Positions 36,539 through 44,153 of a stretch of DNA of 64,000 nucleotides are shown one piece after another (positions within the stretch are counted from its first letter, which is position 1; the number at the start of each line of letters is the position of its first letter). Below the pieces are notes generated by a model. The model had not been told where the DNA came from, made no database searches, and saw only the letters and a list, made by a program, of their open reading frames with translations. The stretch is from Fibrobacterota bacterium. Lineage in GTDB: Bacteria; Fibrobacterota; Chitinivibrionia; Chitinivibrionales; FEN-1185. A program made the translations under genes and the position numbers. The DNA is taken from assembly GCA_003165595.1 (NCBI GenBank), contig PLWQ01000012.1:24600-88599 (forward strand). The letters are read 5' to 3'.

Positions 36539-36832
36539 ATGAAAACCGATTCCCTGATTGTCTCGGATGAAAAAGTCCAGCCGACAGACATTGAATCGCT
36601 GCGCGCCATCGTCACCACCTGCCTTTGGCACGAGCCGCATTCCTTGCGCGAAATAATTGCAGACATCGAAGACGCGCATCACCCATGGGCGGAATCAAAG
36701 CGGGATTTGATAGCGCGCATTTGTTCCGGTCTTCGCATGGCAATGGCTTGCGGGTTGATAAAGCATAATTCAGGCTACCTTCTTCTCACTAGATCAGGAA
36801 GAGAAACGGTTGGAAAAGCGTTCGGGTTGTAA
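36539..36832 (+). CDS. Small winged-helix-like hypothetical protein
   Basis: 97 residues. The order helix (SLRAIVTTCLWHEPHSLREIIADIE), helix (SKRDLIARICSGLRMAMACG), then a strand-like LIKHNSGYLLLTRSG resembles a winged helix-turn-helix. This is by appearance only. GGAAGGAAG lies upstream of the ATG. The gene has its own Pho box with a good -10, so it may be a small phosphate-induced regulator. No known family is assigned. Confidence 0.6.
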   Translation: MKTDSLIVSDEKVQPTDIESLRAIVTTCLWHEPHSLREIIADIEDAHHPWAESKRDLIARICSGLRMAMACGLIKHNSGYLLLTRSGRETVGKAFGL

Positions 36833-36888
36833 GACGGCCGTTGCGCCGCAAAATGTTTCCGCGATCAGTTCCGGTCCAGAGGGGGTCG

Positions 36889-36926
36889 GTAACCGTTTTC
36901 TAACCATTTCACAACAACCGCATAAC
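36889..36926 (+). promoter_or_regulatory. Four-repeat Pho box upstream of arsC
   Basis: Plus-strand repeats at exact 11-nt steps are GTAAC (36889), CTAAC (36900), ACAAC (36911) and ATAAC (36922), followed by TATTTT near 36937. The start codon of arsC is at 36988. Confidence 0.75.
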
Positions 36927-36987
36927 GCGGCTCTCGTATTTTGGATCTTTTCCGTTGATCTTTTCGTGTGACAAACATGGAGGCGAT

Positions 36988-37440
36988 ATGGCTATACCAA
37001 AGGTTCTTTTTCTGTGCACTCAAAATTCGGCCCGAAGTCAGATTGCGGAAGCATTCTTGAGGAAATACTCGGACAGCTTCGACGTGACGAGCGCGGGCCT
37101 TGAAGCCGGGACCTTGAATCCGCTCGTGGTTGAGGCAATGAATGAAGTAGGGATCGATATTTCGAACAACAAAACCAAAAGTGCGTTCGATCTCTACAAA
37201 GCAGGCGCGTCCTTTACGTACGTGGTTACCGTTTGCGACAAAGAATCGGCGCAACGGTGTCCTGTCTTCCCGGGCGTAGCCGCCCGGTTCCACTGGTCGT
37301 TCGACGATCCGGCGGGTTTTGCAGGATCTCGGGACGAAGTAATGGCAAGAACAAGACTTGTAAGAGATGCAATCGAGTCGAGAGTCAAGGCATTTGTCCT
37401 GGTCGTTGCACCGGAGAGCATTAAAGAGCAAGTCCGATAA
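36988..37440 (+). CDS. arsC: Thioredoxin-coupled arsenate reductase / LMW phosphatase-fold protein
   Basis: 150 residues of the low-molecular-weight tyrosine phosphatase fold. The P-loop is C10-T-Q-N-S-A-R-S, and the redox cysteines are C83 (VVTVCDK) and C91 (QRCPVFPG). HWSFDDPA supplies the catalytic Asp. The three-cysteine arrangement matches pI258-type ArsC, which reduces arsenate with thioredoxin; C15 of the typical motif CTGNSCRS is Ala here. TGGAGG precedes the ATG. A four-repeat Pho box lies about 60 nt upstream. Induction by phosphate lack makes sense, because arsenate enters through phosphate transporters. A phosphatase role cannot be excluded. Confidence 0.88.
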   Translation: MAIPKVLFLCTQNSARSQIAEAFLRKYSDSFDVTSAGLEAGTLNPLVVEAMNEVGIDISNNKTKSAFDLYKAGASFTYVVTVCDKESAQRCPVFPGVAARFHWSFDDPAGFAGSRDEVMARTRLVRDAIESRVKAFVLVVAPESIKEQVR

Positions 37441-37494
37441 TCCGTCGCAAACAAACCGGGGCATAACAGCAGCGCAGTGACATTACGCCGCCCC

Positions 37495-37914
37495 TTACCG
37501 AAGCGCAATCGCCTCTTCGTCCTGTCTGCGGCATGCTTCCAAGAGCAGCGTCATGGGATTCTCGCGGATGGTGGTTGTGCCCGGCTGATGGCCTGCAAAG
37601 AAGGAGAATTCCCCTTTGGTAATCTTGAGCGCTTTCCAGAGAGCGTCGTAACCGCCGTTTTCGCCGTGCTCGGCGTGCACGATATTGCCCCTGTGAAGGA
37701 AAACGGCGCACGGGAATGTTTGAGCGCCGATACCCTCCGGATGGAGTTCGAGTCTTCCGGATTTTGCGGTTCGGACGAGCAGTTGCACCACGTCAAGAAT
37801 GCAGCCGTCGTCGAGCCGGCCCTGTATGTCCGCCCCGGATCTCCCGGCGGCCGCAACGGGCGCCATCTTTGCCTTCTTCGCCCATACGTTGATGCAGTCC
37901 ATGCGTTCCTCCAT
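37495..37914 (-). CDS. DUF4388 (PATAN-like) domain protein
   Basis: 139 residues. The pattern IQGRLDDGCILDVVQLLVRTAKSGRLELHPEG ... FLHRGNIVHAEHGENGGYDALWKAL ... GEFSFF is that of DUF4388/PATAN domains, which occur in bacterial signalling proteins and often act as adaptors for receivers. The start may be M1 (37914) or the Met five codons later. A Pho-type repeat pair lies 40-60 nt upstream. It is convergent with arsC and likely a phosphate-regulated signalling adaptor. Confidence 0.75.
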   Translation of the reverse strand: MEERMDCINVWAKKAKMAPVAAAGRSGADIQGRLDDGCILDVVQLLVRTAKSGRLELHPEGIGAQTFPCAVFLHRGNIVHAEHGENGGYDALWKALKITKGEFSFFAGHQPGTTTIRENPMTLLLEACRRQDEEAIALR

Positions 37915-37950
37915 GGGAAGAAAGTTGCCATTACGAAAATAGCGCAGCGT

Positions 37951-37977
37951 GATTAGAAAACGTTTATTATACTGTTA
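37951..37977 (-). promoter_or_regulatory. Pho-type repeats upstream of the DUF4388 gene
   Basis: Minus-strand CTAAC (37977-37973) and CTAAT (37955-37951) are 22 nt apart with a degenerate ATAAA at the middle 11-nt position. They lie about 40 nt before the start codon. Confidence 0.5.
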
Positions 37978-38136
37978 GCATTTCGTGCGGGCGAAGATTC
38001 ACGACAGAGGACACAGAGAAGAAGAAATTAAGTACGATCTTGGATCGCTGAGGTAGCGCGAAACTCTCCCCTGACAAGAAATAAATTCTGGTTCCGGAAT
38101 TATCATCCCGGGCAGACAAGCAACGCCAGTGTCGAT

Positions 38137-39138
38137 TCACTTGCCTACAAGAGGCCTCAGGACCAGGTAGGCTATCGCGCCAAACGCTGCCGTCGCCGGA
38201 ATGGTCAGCAGCCAGGCATACAGAATTTTTCTCGCCGTTATCCACCGTACTTTTGCAGCCTGCTCAACCGCGCCGACGCCCATGATTGACCCGGCGATCA
38301 CATGCGTGGTGCTGACGGGGATGCCGAAATGCGCGGTGCCGAGGAGCACGAGCGCGGCAGCGCTTTCCGCGCAGAACCCTTCTTTGGCCTGGATCTTGGT
38401 TATTTTAGTGCCCATGGTCTTTACAATTCGCCATCCGCCCAGCATGGTGCCCAGGCCTATTGCGGTGTAGCAGGAAAGTACAATCCACCCCTGCAACTCA
38501 AACGAATGCGTAAGGCCTCCTGAAAAGAGCGCGAGGGCGATCACGCCCATGGTTTTTTGCGCGTCATTTGTACCGTGGCCGATGCTGTACCAAAATGAAG
38601 AAACAAGCTGAAGATACTTGAACACTTTTGTGGTTCCGGTGTAGCTCGCCCGCCTGAAGAGCCAGAACATGATGAGGGTGAAAATCGATGAGCCGATCAT
38701 GCCGATGAGCGGTGCGAGCACGATAAACAGAACTATGGTAAGAACGCCGCCCCAGATAACAACCTGAGGGCCTGCTGCCGCAATGCCCGCGCCCACAAGC
38801 CCGCCTATGAGTGCGTGACTGCTCGATGTGGGCAAGCCCAGCAGCCACGTGATGATGTTCCAGGCGATGGCGCCCACAAGCGCGGCGCACACCACGGTGA
38901 GCGTCACGTGGTCAATGTGAATAATGCCTTTGCCGACCGTTTTTGCAATGGCAGTGCCGAATGCAAAATAGCCGACAAAGTTGGCCAGTCCGGCCATGAG
39001 TACTGCCTGGCCGGGAGTGAGGGTGCGGGTAACGACCACAGTGGCAATTGAGTTTGCGGAGTCGTGAAAGCCGTTGACAAAATCAAACAACAGAGCGATA
39101 ATGACCACGGCAACAACAAGACCAAAGGTACTGATCAT
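38137..39138 (-). CDS. pit: PiT-family inorganic phosphate transporter
   Basis: 333 residues with about ten spans. Both inverted PiT signatures are present: DFVNGFHDSANSIATVV at the N-terminus and SIGHGTNDAQKTMGVIAL in the second half. It takes up phosphate (as metal-phosphate or with cations) across the inner membrane. GGGAG lies 7 nt before the ATG. There are three perfect 11-nt CTAAC repeats 60 nt upstream. In E. coli pitA is not a Pho gene, so strong Pho control here is notable. No partner DUF47/PhoU-like gene is adjacent. Confidence 0.93.
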   Translation of the reverse strand: MISTFGLVVAVVIIALLFDFVNGFHDSANSIATVVVTRTLTPGQAVLMAGLANFVGYFAFGTAIAKTVGKGIIHIDHVTLTVVCAALVGAIAWNIITWLLGLPTSSSHALIGGLVGAGIAAAGPQVVIWGGVLTIVLFIVLAPLIGMIGSSIFTLIMFWLFRRASYTGTTKVFKYLQLVSSFWYSIGHGTNDAQKTMGVIALALFSGGLTHSFELQGWIVLSCYTAIGLGTMLGGWRIVKTMGTKITKIQAKEGFCAESAAALVLLGTAHFGIPVSTTHVIAGSIMGVGAVEQAAKVRWITARKILYAWLLTIPATAAFGAIAYLVLRPLVGK

Positions 39139-39196
39139 GCTCGTTCTCCCTATTCGATTGTGAATTGATAAAATGTTTGTCGCAAGTTTTGATTTG

Positions 39197-39223
39197 GTTA
39201 GCTAATCGTTAGAATAGTGTTAG
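39197..39223 (-). promoter_or_regulatory. Three-repeat Pho box upstream of pit
   Basis: Minus-strand CTAAC at 39223, 39212 and 39201 gives three identical pentamers at exact 11-nt steps (CTAACACTATT CTAACGATTAG CTAACCAAATC). This is the clearest example of the motif. Confidence 0.85.
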
Positions 39224-39469
39224 GAAAACGTGCGTGGCAGTTCATGATTTCCCGGTAACGATCGGCGGCCGTGCGGCTTGTTTGGCCCCCATTGCGGAGA
39301 CCGATCCCGGCCACCTCCGCATCCATCCTAATCAAAAAGTAACCTCATTTCCCACGGTTCCGCAAAGGCAAGATTGTATATTGTCCGCTGTCCATGGAAG
39401 TCCGAATCCTTTCGGGAGCTTCCACGAGAAAGGGAGCGGGGCGAAATGGTTACCGCTGATTCTTCGCGG

Positions 39470-39580
39470 TACAGAGAAGATTTTTGCGGCCATGGCCATC
39501 GGGTATCCTGATGTTGCCTTTCACAACAAGATTCCAAACAGAGGAGCGCAAGTCCAGTGGAACAGTTCAAGATCATAACA
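39470..39580 (+). pseudogene. Possible 3'-remnant of a nitroreductase gene
   Basis: One frame reads GTEKIFAAMAIGYPDVAFHNKIPNR then stops shortly after, like the end of nitroreductase-family proteins (MAIGYPDxxxxxN...R). The upstream part of the 39.2-39.5 kb frame has no such similarity, so only a scrap would remain. Weak, recognised by eye. The rest of 39139-39640 holds only the pit Pho box. Confidence 0.35.
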
Positions 39581-39640
39581 AAGCGCGTGCGTCTCCACCT
39601 GCATGCAATCACCAATCACCAACTATAAAGGAGAGCCCCT

Positions 39641-40189
39641 ATGAAAACCCTTGTTGTCTACTATTCCAATTCCGGAAGCAACAAGTATCTTGCGGAGAAA
39701 ATCGCCCGTGCTTTGAAGTGCGACAGCGAAGCAATCAAACCAAGATTGAATTTTTTCCCGTTCCTTATCCTGTTCTCGCTGACGAAAACCAGTGTGGGAA
39801 TCAAGCGCCTCAGCCGTAATGTGGCTGAATTTGATCGCATAATCGTATGTTGCCCGATTTGGATGGGTCAGATTATTTCACCCTTGCGTGACTTTATCGG
39901 GAGATATCACACAAGCATCAACAAGCTTTGCTTAGCCTCCTGCTGCGGAAGCAGCGACGCCGCCAAAGACGTTAAATTCGGATATGCCGGAGTGTTCCGT
40001 AAAGTCAAAGACATGCTTGGAGACAAGTGCGTTCTGTGCGAGGCCTTCCCCGTTGGCCTGGTTCTGGCGGAAGACAAGAAGGGAGACGGCAATGCAATGA
40101 TGAAGGCTCGTTTGTCGGATGATAATTTTACCGGTGAGATTCAAAAGAGACTGGATGATTTCATTCAAAGAATTGACAAGGTTGACTGA
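39641..40189 (+). CDS. Flavodoxin-like protein
   Basis: 182 residues. The FMN phosphate loop is YYSNSGSNKYLAEKIA (residues 7-22), followed by RIIVCCPIWMGQIISPLRDFI, the second FMN-binding loop of the flavodoxin fold. A single short protein of this kind usually carries electrons or reduces small substrates. AAAGGAGAG precedes the ATG. It is a lone gene between the pit region and a GNAT gene. Confidence 0.8.
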   Translation: MKTLVVYYSNSGSNKYLAEKIARALKCDSEAIKPRLNFFPFLILFSLTKTSVGIKRLSRNVAEFDRIIVCCPIWMGQIISPLRDFIGRYHTSINKLCLASCCGSSDAAKDVKFGYAGVFRKVKDMLGDKCVLCEAFPVGLVLAEDKKGDGNAMMKARLSDDNFTGEIQKRLDDFIQRIDKVD

Positions 40190-40244
40190 CTGGCCTGGGT
40201 CGGAGTTCTTCTTTAGCGAACAGCCTTTGCCGAACTCGACAGGC

Positions 40245-40793
40245 CTACTGCCTGACCGCCGCCGTGCCCGTGTCGCCGAATGTAATCCAGTAGTGACATT
40301 GCGCATCATGCGTCTTTTCGAAAACACCGCCGTTGTTTTCGATGCATTTCCTTGAGGCAAGGTTCTTCTCCTGACACACAAGCAAGACCTTTCCGTATTT
40401 CATTTCACGCGCCTTTTCCAGGGTTTTCCGGAGTATGAGATTCCCGTACTTCTTGTTTCGCTCGGAAGGCCTGACGCAATAACTGATAAATCCCACGTCA
40501 TTCAAAACCTCATTCAGCACTTTAAAATTCTGCAAACGGAATATCCTGCCCATTCCAACCGGATACCCGCCGATTCTGAGCCAGAATGTGGTCATCGGAA
40601 CCTCGCCGAGGTTCAAATTGATCCCCTTCGATAATCGCATGCGGCATTTGAGATACTCTTCGAATTTCTCCGGTTCCAAAGCATGGGCGTCGTTTTCGAA
40701 CCCGGTTTCCAAAGCCGGTATCTCGCGCAACATCTCCAGAATGTCATGGCCGTCGCTTCGTGTCGCTTCATCAAGAGAGATCGTCTCTTCCAT
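40245..40793 (-). CDS. GNAT-family N-acetyltransferase
   Basis: 182 residues. The GNAT core reads PMTTFWLRIGGYPVGMGRI, then DVGFISYCVRPSERNKKYGNLILRKTLEKAREM (motif A, with a variant acetyl-CoA loop RNKKYGN), then VLLVCQEKNLASRKCIENNGGVFE (motif B). The ATG at 40793 has GAGGAACC upstream. The substrate is unknown. It is convergent with the flavodoxin gene. Confidence 0.8.
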   Translation of the reverse strand: MEETISLDEATRSDGHDILEMLREIPALETGFENDAHALEPEKFEEYLKCRMRLSKGINLNLGEVPMTTFWLRIGGYPVGMGRIFRLQNFKVLNEVLNDVGFISYCVRPSERNKKYGNLILRKTLEKAREMKYGKVLLVCQEKNLASRKCIENNGGVFEKTHDAQCHYWITFGDTGTAAVRQ

Positions 40794-41071
40794 GACTGGT
40801 TCCTCGACTGTTCCAGTGTGAAGGTCCCGGGCCTTCGAAACGCAGATCAATTGGTCTATTTGACCTGCATCACAGCCCCTCTGTTTCCCTGGTCGCCCCA
40901 AATGGAATTTAAGCAAACTAAAGCAAGATCCTCCGGCCTCCGATCAGATAACGTAAGCCAAAAACCGAAGAATCTGGATACTTTGAGTTTTCGATCACAA
41001 CATGGGGCTATTAAGGCCAAGGCAGCATCATCTCGCCTCTCCCCCAAGAACCTATACCAAAGGAGTCTTTG

Positions 41072-41512
41072 ATGGATCCGTCACAGTTGGCAACCGGAAG
41101 CTTCTCAGCATCATCGAGTTCCGACGTTCAGGGCAGCCAAGGTCATCACCATCACCACCGGAAAAACGTGTCGGACCAGGTGTCGGACATGACCTCCGCG
41201 ATCGACAGCGCGGTCAAGGCCGGACAGCTCACCAGCGATCAGGCCACGACAATGAAGAAAGAGCTGGCGGACATCACGCAAACCCTTGCTCAAGCAAATT
41301 CCACCACCTCCACGACGGCCCAGAGCGGTTCTACCACAAGTCAAAATCCGTTGTCGCAGCTCTCGGCCGCCGACCGCCAAAAGGTGATGAAAGAGCTTCA
41401 CGATGTCGGCAAGGAACTGTACCTGGCGACCAAACCGCAAGCAAAATCGCAGAATGGCGATCAGATTTCCGCGAGCACGGACGCGAATTCGTTGCTCAAC
41501 ATTTCCGCATGA
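41072..41512 (+). CDS. Hypothetical Ser/Thr/Gln-rich protein with a five-histidine run
   Basis: 146 residues, no signal peptide. It starts MDPSQLATGSFSASSSSD, then has a GHHHHHRK stretch. Two helical segments follow (VSDQVSDMTSAIDSAVKAGQ; AADRQKVMKELHDVGKELYL) separated by a Ser/Thr/Gln linker. AAAGGAG precedes the ATG. The N-terminus resembles that of the next gene (MDVSQVSSSSLQSS). No known family is recognised. The length pattern of alternating linker and helix recalls exported or flagellar-type low-complexity proteins, but that is only an impression. Confidence 0.65.
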   Translation: MDPSQLATGSFSASSSSDVQGSQGHHHHHRKNVSDQVSDMTSAIDSAVKAGQLTSDQATTMKKELADITQTLAQANSTTSTTAQSGSTTSQNPLSQLSAADRQKVMKELHDVGKELYLATKPQAKSQNGDQISASTDANSLLNISA

Positions 41513-41540
41513 AGTTTGGGTCCCTGAGACGGAAGCGCAA

Positions 41541-41569
41541 GCAACTACCGGCACGTGGCCGGCAGTTGC
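41541..41569 (+). terminator. Terminator hairpin after the His-run protein
   Basis: GCAACTaCCGGC-acgtg-GCCGGcAGTTGC forms a 12-bp stem with one mismatch, about 30 nt after the stop codon. Confidence 0.6.
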
Positions 41570-41705
41570 CTGCCTGTTTACGAGGTCAGAATATCCCGGG
41601 CGCGCAAGCGCCATGATGGCCGCTTAAGTCCGGGAAAAAATGCAGGATGCACACATTTTCAAGGGAGTGAAAATGGGCAAAATAATTTAGACCGCGAGGT
41701 TTGAA

Positions 41706-42296
41706 ATGGACGTATCTCAGGTATCAAGTTCTTCTCTTCAAAGTTCACAGTTGCTGCAATCCTTGTTGTCTGCATCCGGAGCTTCGACTGCAACCGGGCA
41801 GGCAGCCTCCACATTTGCCAATACGCTCCAAAATGCCGCGCAAGCCTCCGGTTCGACGGGAACAAGCAAGGCCAACGACTTGTCCATGCTCATGGCGCTC
41901 ACCAACAATGACGACCTTGCGACATTGCTTAATTCTCAAGACACAAGCGGAAGCGCCGGCGACCTTTTCCCGTCGACTGCAGACACCGGCAACAGCAACA
42001 GCAGCAGCAGTCTTGCAATGCTCCAGAATTTGATGGGCTCCACAAGCAGTACCGACCCGCTGGCGGCATTGCTGGATTCTGGCAGCAGCAGTTCGAGCGA
42101 TCCTCTCCTGGACATGATGCAGTCGTCCGATGATTCCTCTTCGGACCCCGGCGACGTGTCGTCCATATTTGAGGATTTGCAAGGCGCGGGCGCCACGAGC
42201 AATCCCGAATTTGCCGCCCTGCAATCTCTGATACAATCCGGCGGCAACGCGAGCGACCTGGCTAGTGTGTTTCAGAACATGCAGCAGACAACATGA
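41706..42296 (+). CDS. Hypothetical Ser/Asp-rich low-complexity protein
   Basis: 196 residues, about a third serine, with runs such as GNSNSSSSLAML and SGSSSSSDPLLDMM. Short amphipathic pieces alternate: LSMLMALTNNDDLATLLNSQD, LAALLD, FAALQSLIQSGGNASDLASVFQNM. There is no signal peptide or Trp/Cys. GAGGT lies 6 nt before the ATG. It shares its N-terminal style with the preceding gene and probably belongs with it. No known family is recognised. Confidence 0.6.
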   Translation: MDVSQVSSSSLQSSQLLQSLLSASGASTATGQAASTFANTLQNAAQASGSTGTSKANDLSMLMALTNNDDLATLLNSQDTSGSAGDLFPSTADTGNSNSSSSLAMLQNLMGSTSSTDPLAALLDSGSSSSSDPLLDMMQSSDDSSSDPGDVSSIFEDLQGAGATSNPEFAALQSLIQSGGNASDLASVFQNMQQTT

Positions 42297-42384
42297 CAAA
42301 ACACAGTCTTTGTTTGCTGTGCGGTTCCACCTATATTTGACAACTAGGAATATGGGCGCCCCGCCGCAATTGCAATATAGGGAG

Positions 42385-42520
42385 TTGGGCGTTGCCCCGC
42401 TTTGCGGGGCCGGTCTCCCTACAGGCTCGGCTATTCGCCTCGGTGCCGGTCCGCCCTATGCGCCTGCGGCGCGGGTCGGCCGGCACTTTGCTTTTGCAAA
42501 CCCTGCGGTCCACCTAACGC
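42385..42520 (+). repeat. Dispersed repeat family A, copy A2 (best copy)
   Basis: It begins TTGGGCGTTGCCCCGCTTTG (a CCCCGC/GCGGGG hairpin), continues CTCGGC..CCTCGGTGCCGGTCCGCCC, GCGCCTGCGGCGCGGGTC, GGCCGGCAC, and ends CTGCGGTCCACCTAACGC. A further tail to about 42660 (GACAGAAG..CCACAATTGTC, AATGCAT, GGGATCGCCAAGC, TGTCAACT repeats) is shared with copy A3. Confidence 0.8.
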
Positions 42521-42686
42521 TGGACAGAAGACTAACGCCACAATTGTCAAGCTCCGCTTTTTCAATGACCGATAATGCATTTGGCTCCTCGAATGAGGCT
42601 AACAGCCGGGATCGCCAAGCCACTTCACTGTCAACTGTCAACTTTGAACTTTTAACTTCTTTCCCCTTCACGCCACCAAAGAGCAA

Positions 42687-43721
42687 TCACCAGCAGATTC
42701 CAAAATTTATGCCGGCCTCCAGGGGGTATAAATTTTGCGTATTCGTCGTGTAACCTGAGACACTATCTAACAACTGGGTTGTTGTTGTGATGGGCAAGAC
42801 ATGCTGCGCAACTCTGATCTCGACATAGAAAACGGTCTTTCCCTGCGTGGGAAACATGACCCCGGTCTGTATGTAGGGTGCAAGGGCGAAGGACAGGCCG
42901 GGATTGGAGGAGTTCAGGTTCGTGAAATAGATTCCGGGATTCAATCCAGCGCCAAGATACCATCCCTCATTGCCGTTGCCCGATATGATATAGTAGTCGC
43001 CTCCCACATCAAAATAACCACCCCCGTACGATTGAGAGGTCGGTGTCGACGTTGCATTTTGGGACGATGTGCCCATCGAAGTCGGCATCTTTGCGCCCCC
43101 GCCAATCTCTATGAAATACTTTTCCTCGTCAAGCCTCATGTCGAACCCGACAGTGACCATTGGAGACAAGGCAGGGGAATTCCAATCATAGGGGTAAACT
43201 CCGCCTATCTTAATTCCCTTGCGTTTTAGGCTCTTGTTGGTGCTGCTCATTGTCTTGTTGACAATGGTTCCTTGAATTTGTTCCAGCGGAGTCTTCTTCC
43301 ACAGAGCGACGGCGATGTTTTCACATTGCCCCTCGATGTCGCTATTCATTAGGGTTGTTGCCACCTTGTGGATTTCATTGCCGGTCTTGTCCCTGCGGAA
43401 TACGGTCACGATGGTCTTCTGGCTATGCTCAAGCGAATCCAGGTCGGGAGAGAAGCCGACAGCCTCAATCTCAATGTATTCCGATACCCCCAGTTTTGCA
43501 GCAGCCGCAGCATAATTGGAATCAGCCGCAATGGCCTTGCCGGACCTGAGGGGCGACACGACTCTGAGGCCCGAAACTCCTTCATACTTTTGTGACAGCA
43601 GCATGGCAAAGGCGCCAACGTAGCCACGGTCGACGTTAACACATTCCGGCGGGAAAACCGCCACGTTTTCGGCGAACACAATCGCGGCAGACAGCATCAG
43701 AATGAAAGTGATCTTGTTCAT
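42687..43721 (-). CDS. Exported hypothetical protein with C-terminal beta-barrel-like half
   Basis: 344 residues. A signal peptide (1-17) is followed by an N-terminal half (AVFPPECVNVDRGYVGAFAMLLSQKYE ... SEYIEIEAVGF) that resembles a soluble domain used to compute outer-surface tags in FCB proteins. The C-terminal half is rich in alternating strands (MVTVGFDMRLDEEKYFIEIGGG ... GGGYFDVGGDYYIIS ... VEIRVAQHVLPIT) and ends in W (GINFGICW), as outer-membrane barrels do. GGAGGAAG precedes the ATG. Unknown function; it is probably an outer-membrane protein. Confidence 0.6.
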   Translation of the reverse strand: MNKITFILMLSAAIVFAENVAVFPPECVNVDRGYVGAFAMLLSQKYEGVSGLRVVSPLRSGKAIAADSNYAAAAAKLGVSEYIEIEAVGFSPDLDSLEHSQKTIVTVFRRDKTGNEIHKVATTLMNSDIEGQCENIAVALWKKTPLEQIQGTIVNKTMSSTNKSLKRKGIKIGGVYPYDWNSPALSPMVTVGFDMRLDEEKYFIEIGGGAKMPTSMGTSSQNATSTPTSQSYGGGYFDVGGDYYIISGNGNEGWYLGAGLNPGIYFTNLNSSNPGLSFALAPYIQTGVMFPTQGKTVFYVEIRVAQHVLPITTTTQLLDSVSGYTTNTQNLYPLEAGINFGICW

Positions 43722-44153
43722 TTCTTCCTCCTGCATTCTGGTGTGGTGATACAAAGTGATAATGAAGAACGGCGCGTTCAGTGATGGTATATGCATCAGT
43801 CATGCCACAGCAGAAATGCCAAAATTATCGTTATTTCGGGGATGAGTTGCTGCTGATAGTCGCTTAAACGCCACTAGTCACGGTTGAAGTGTATTTGTGC
43901 GACCATGGATGGGTGTTGTCGAACATCTAACCAAACCGGAGATCGTAAGCTTGCACTTCTCATTCTTTGTTACCGCCGTAAGAATGGCAAATGCAATACC
44001 AGCTTGACCAGAGCCGCATTGACGATATATACTTGTTTACTCAACCTCCCCGGTGCTCTCCTTGTTCTCGTTGCTTTTTGCCAGGACAGGCGGAGTAGTG
44101 AGTCAATTGCACAACAAGCTGACGGACAAGAACCTTACCTCAAGAGCATTTTT
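43722..44153. other. Intergenic region, nothing recognised
   Basis: About 430 bases between the divergent exported protein and the oxidoreductase. A single CTAAC at about 43928 has no 11-nt partner. No gene is supported. Confidence 0.3.

Noticed and set aside
38000-38110. Family A-like or coding sequence just after pit
   Set aside because: No matching blocks and no supported frame; simple intergenic sequence.
42750-42790. CTAAC-type Pho box near 42770
   Set aside because: A single pentamer inside the coding region of the exported protein, without an 11-nt partner.
43924-43945. Pho box upstream of the oxidoreductase gene
   Set aside because: One CTAAC only, with no repeat at 11 nt on either side.
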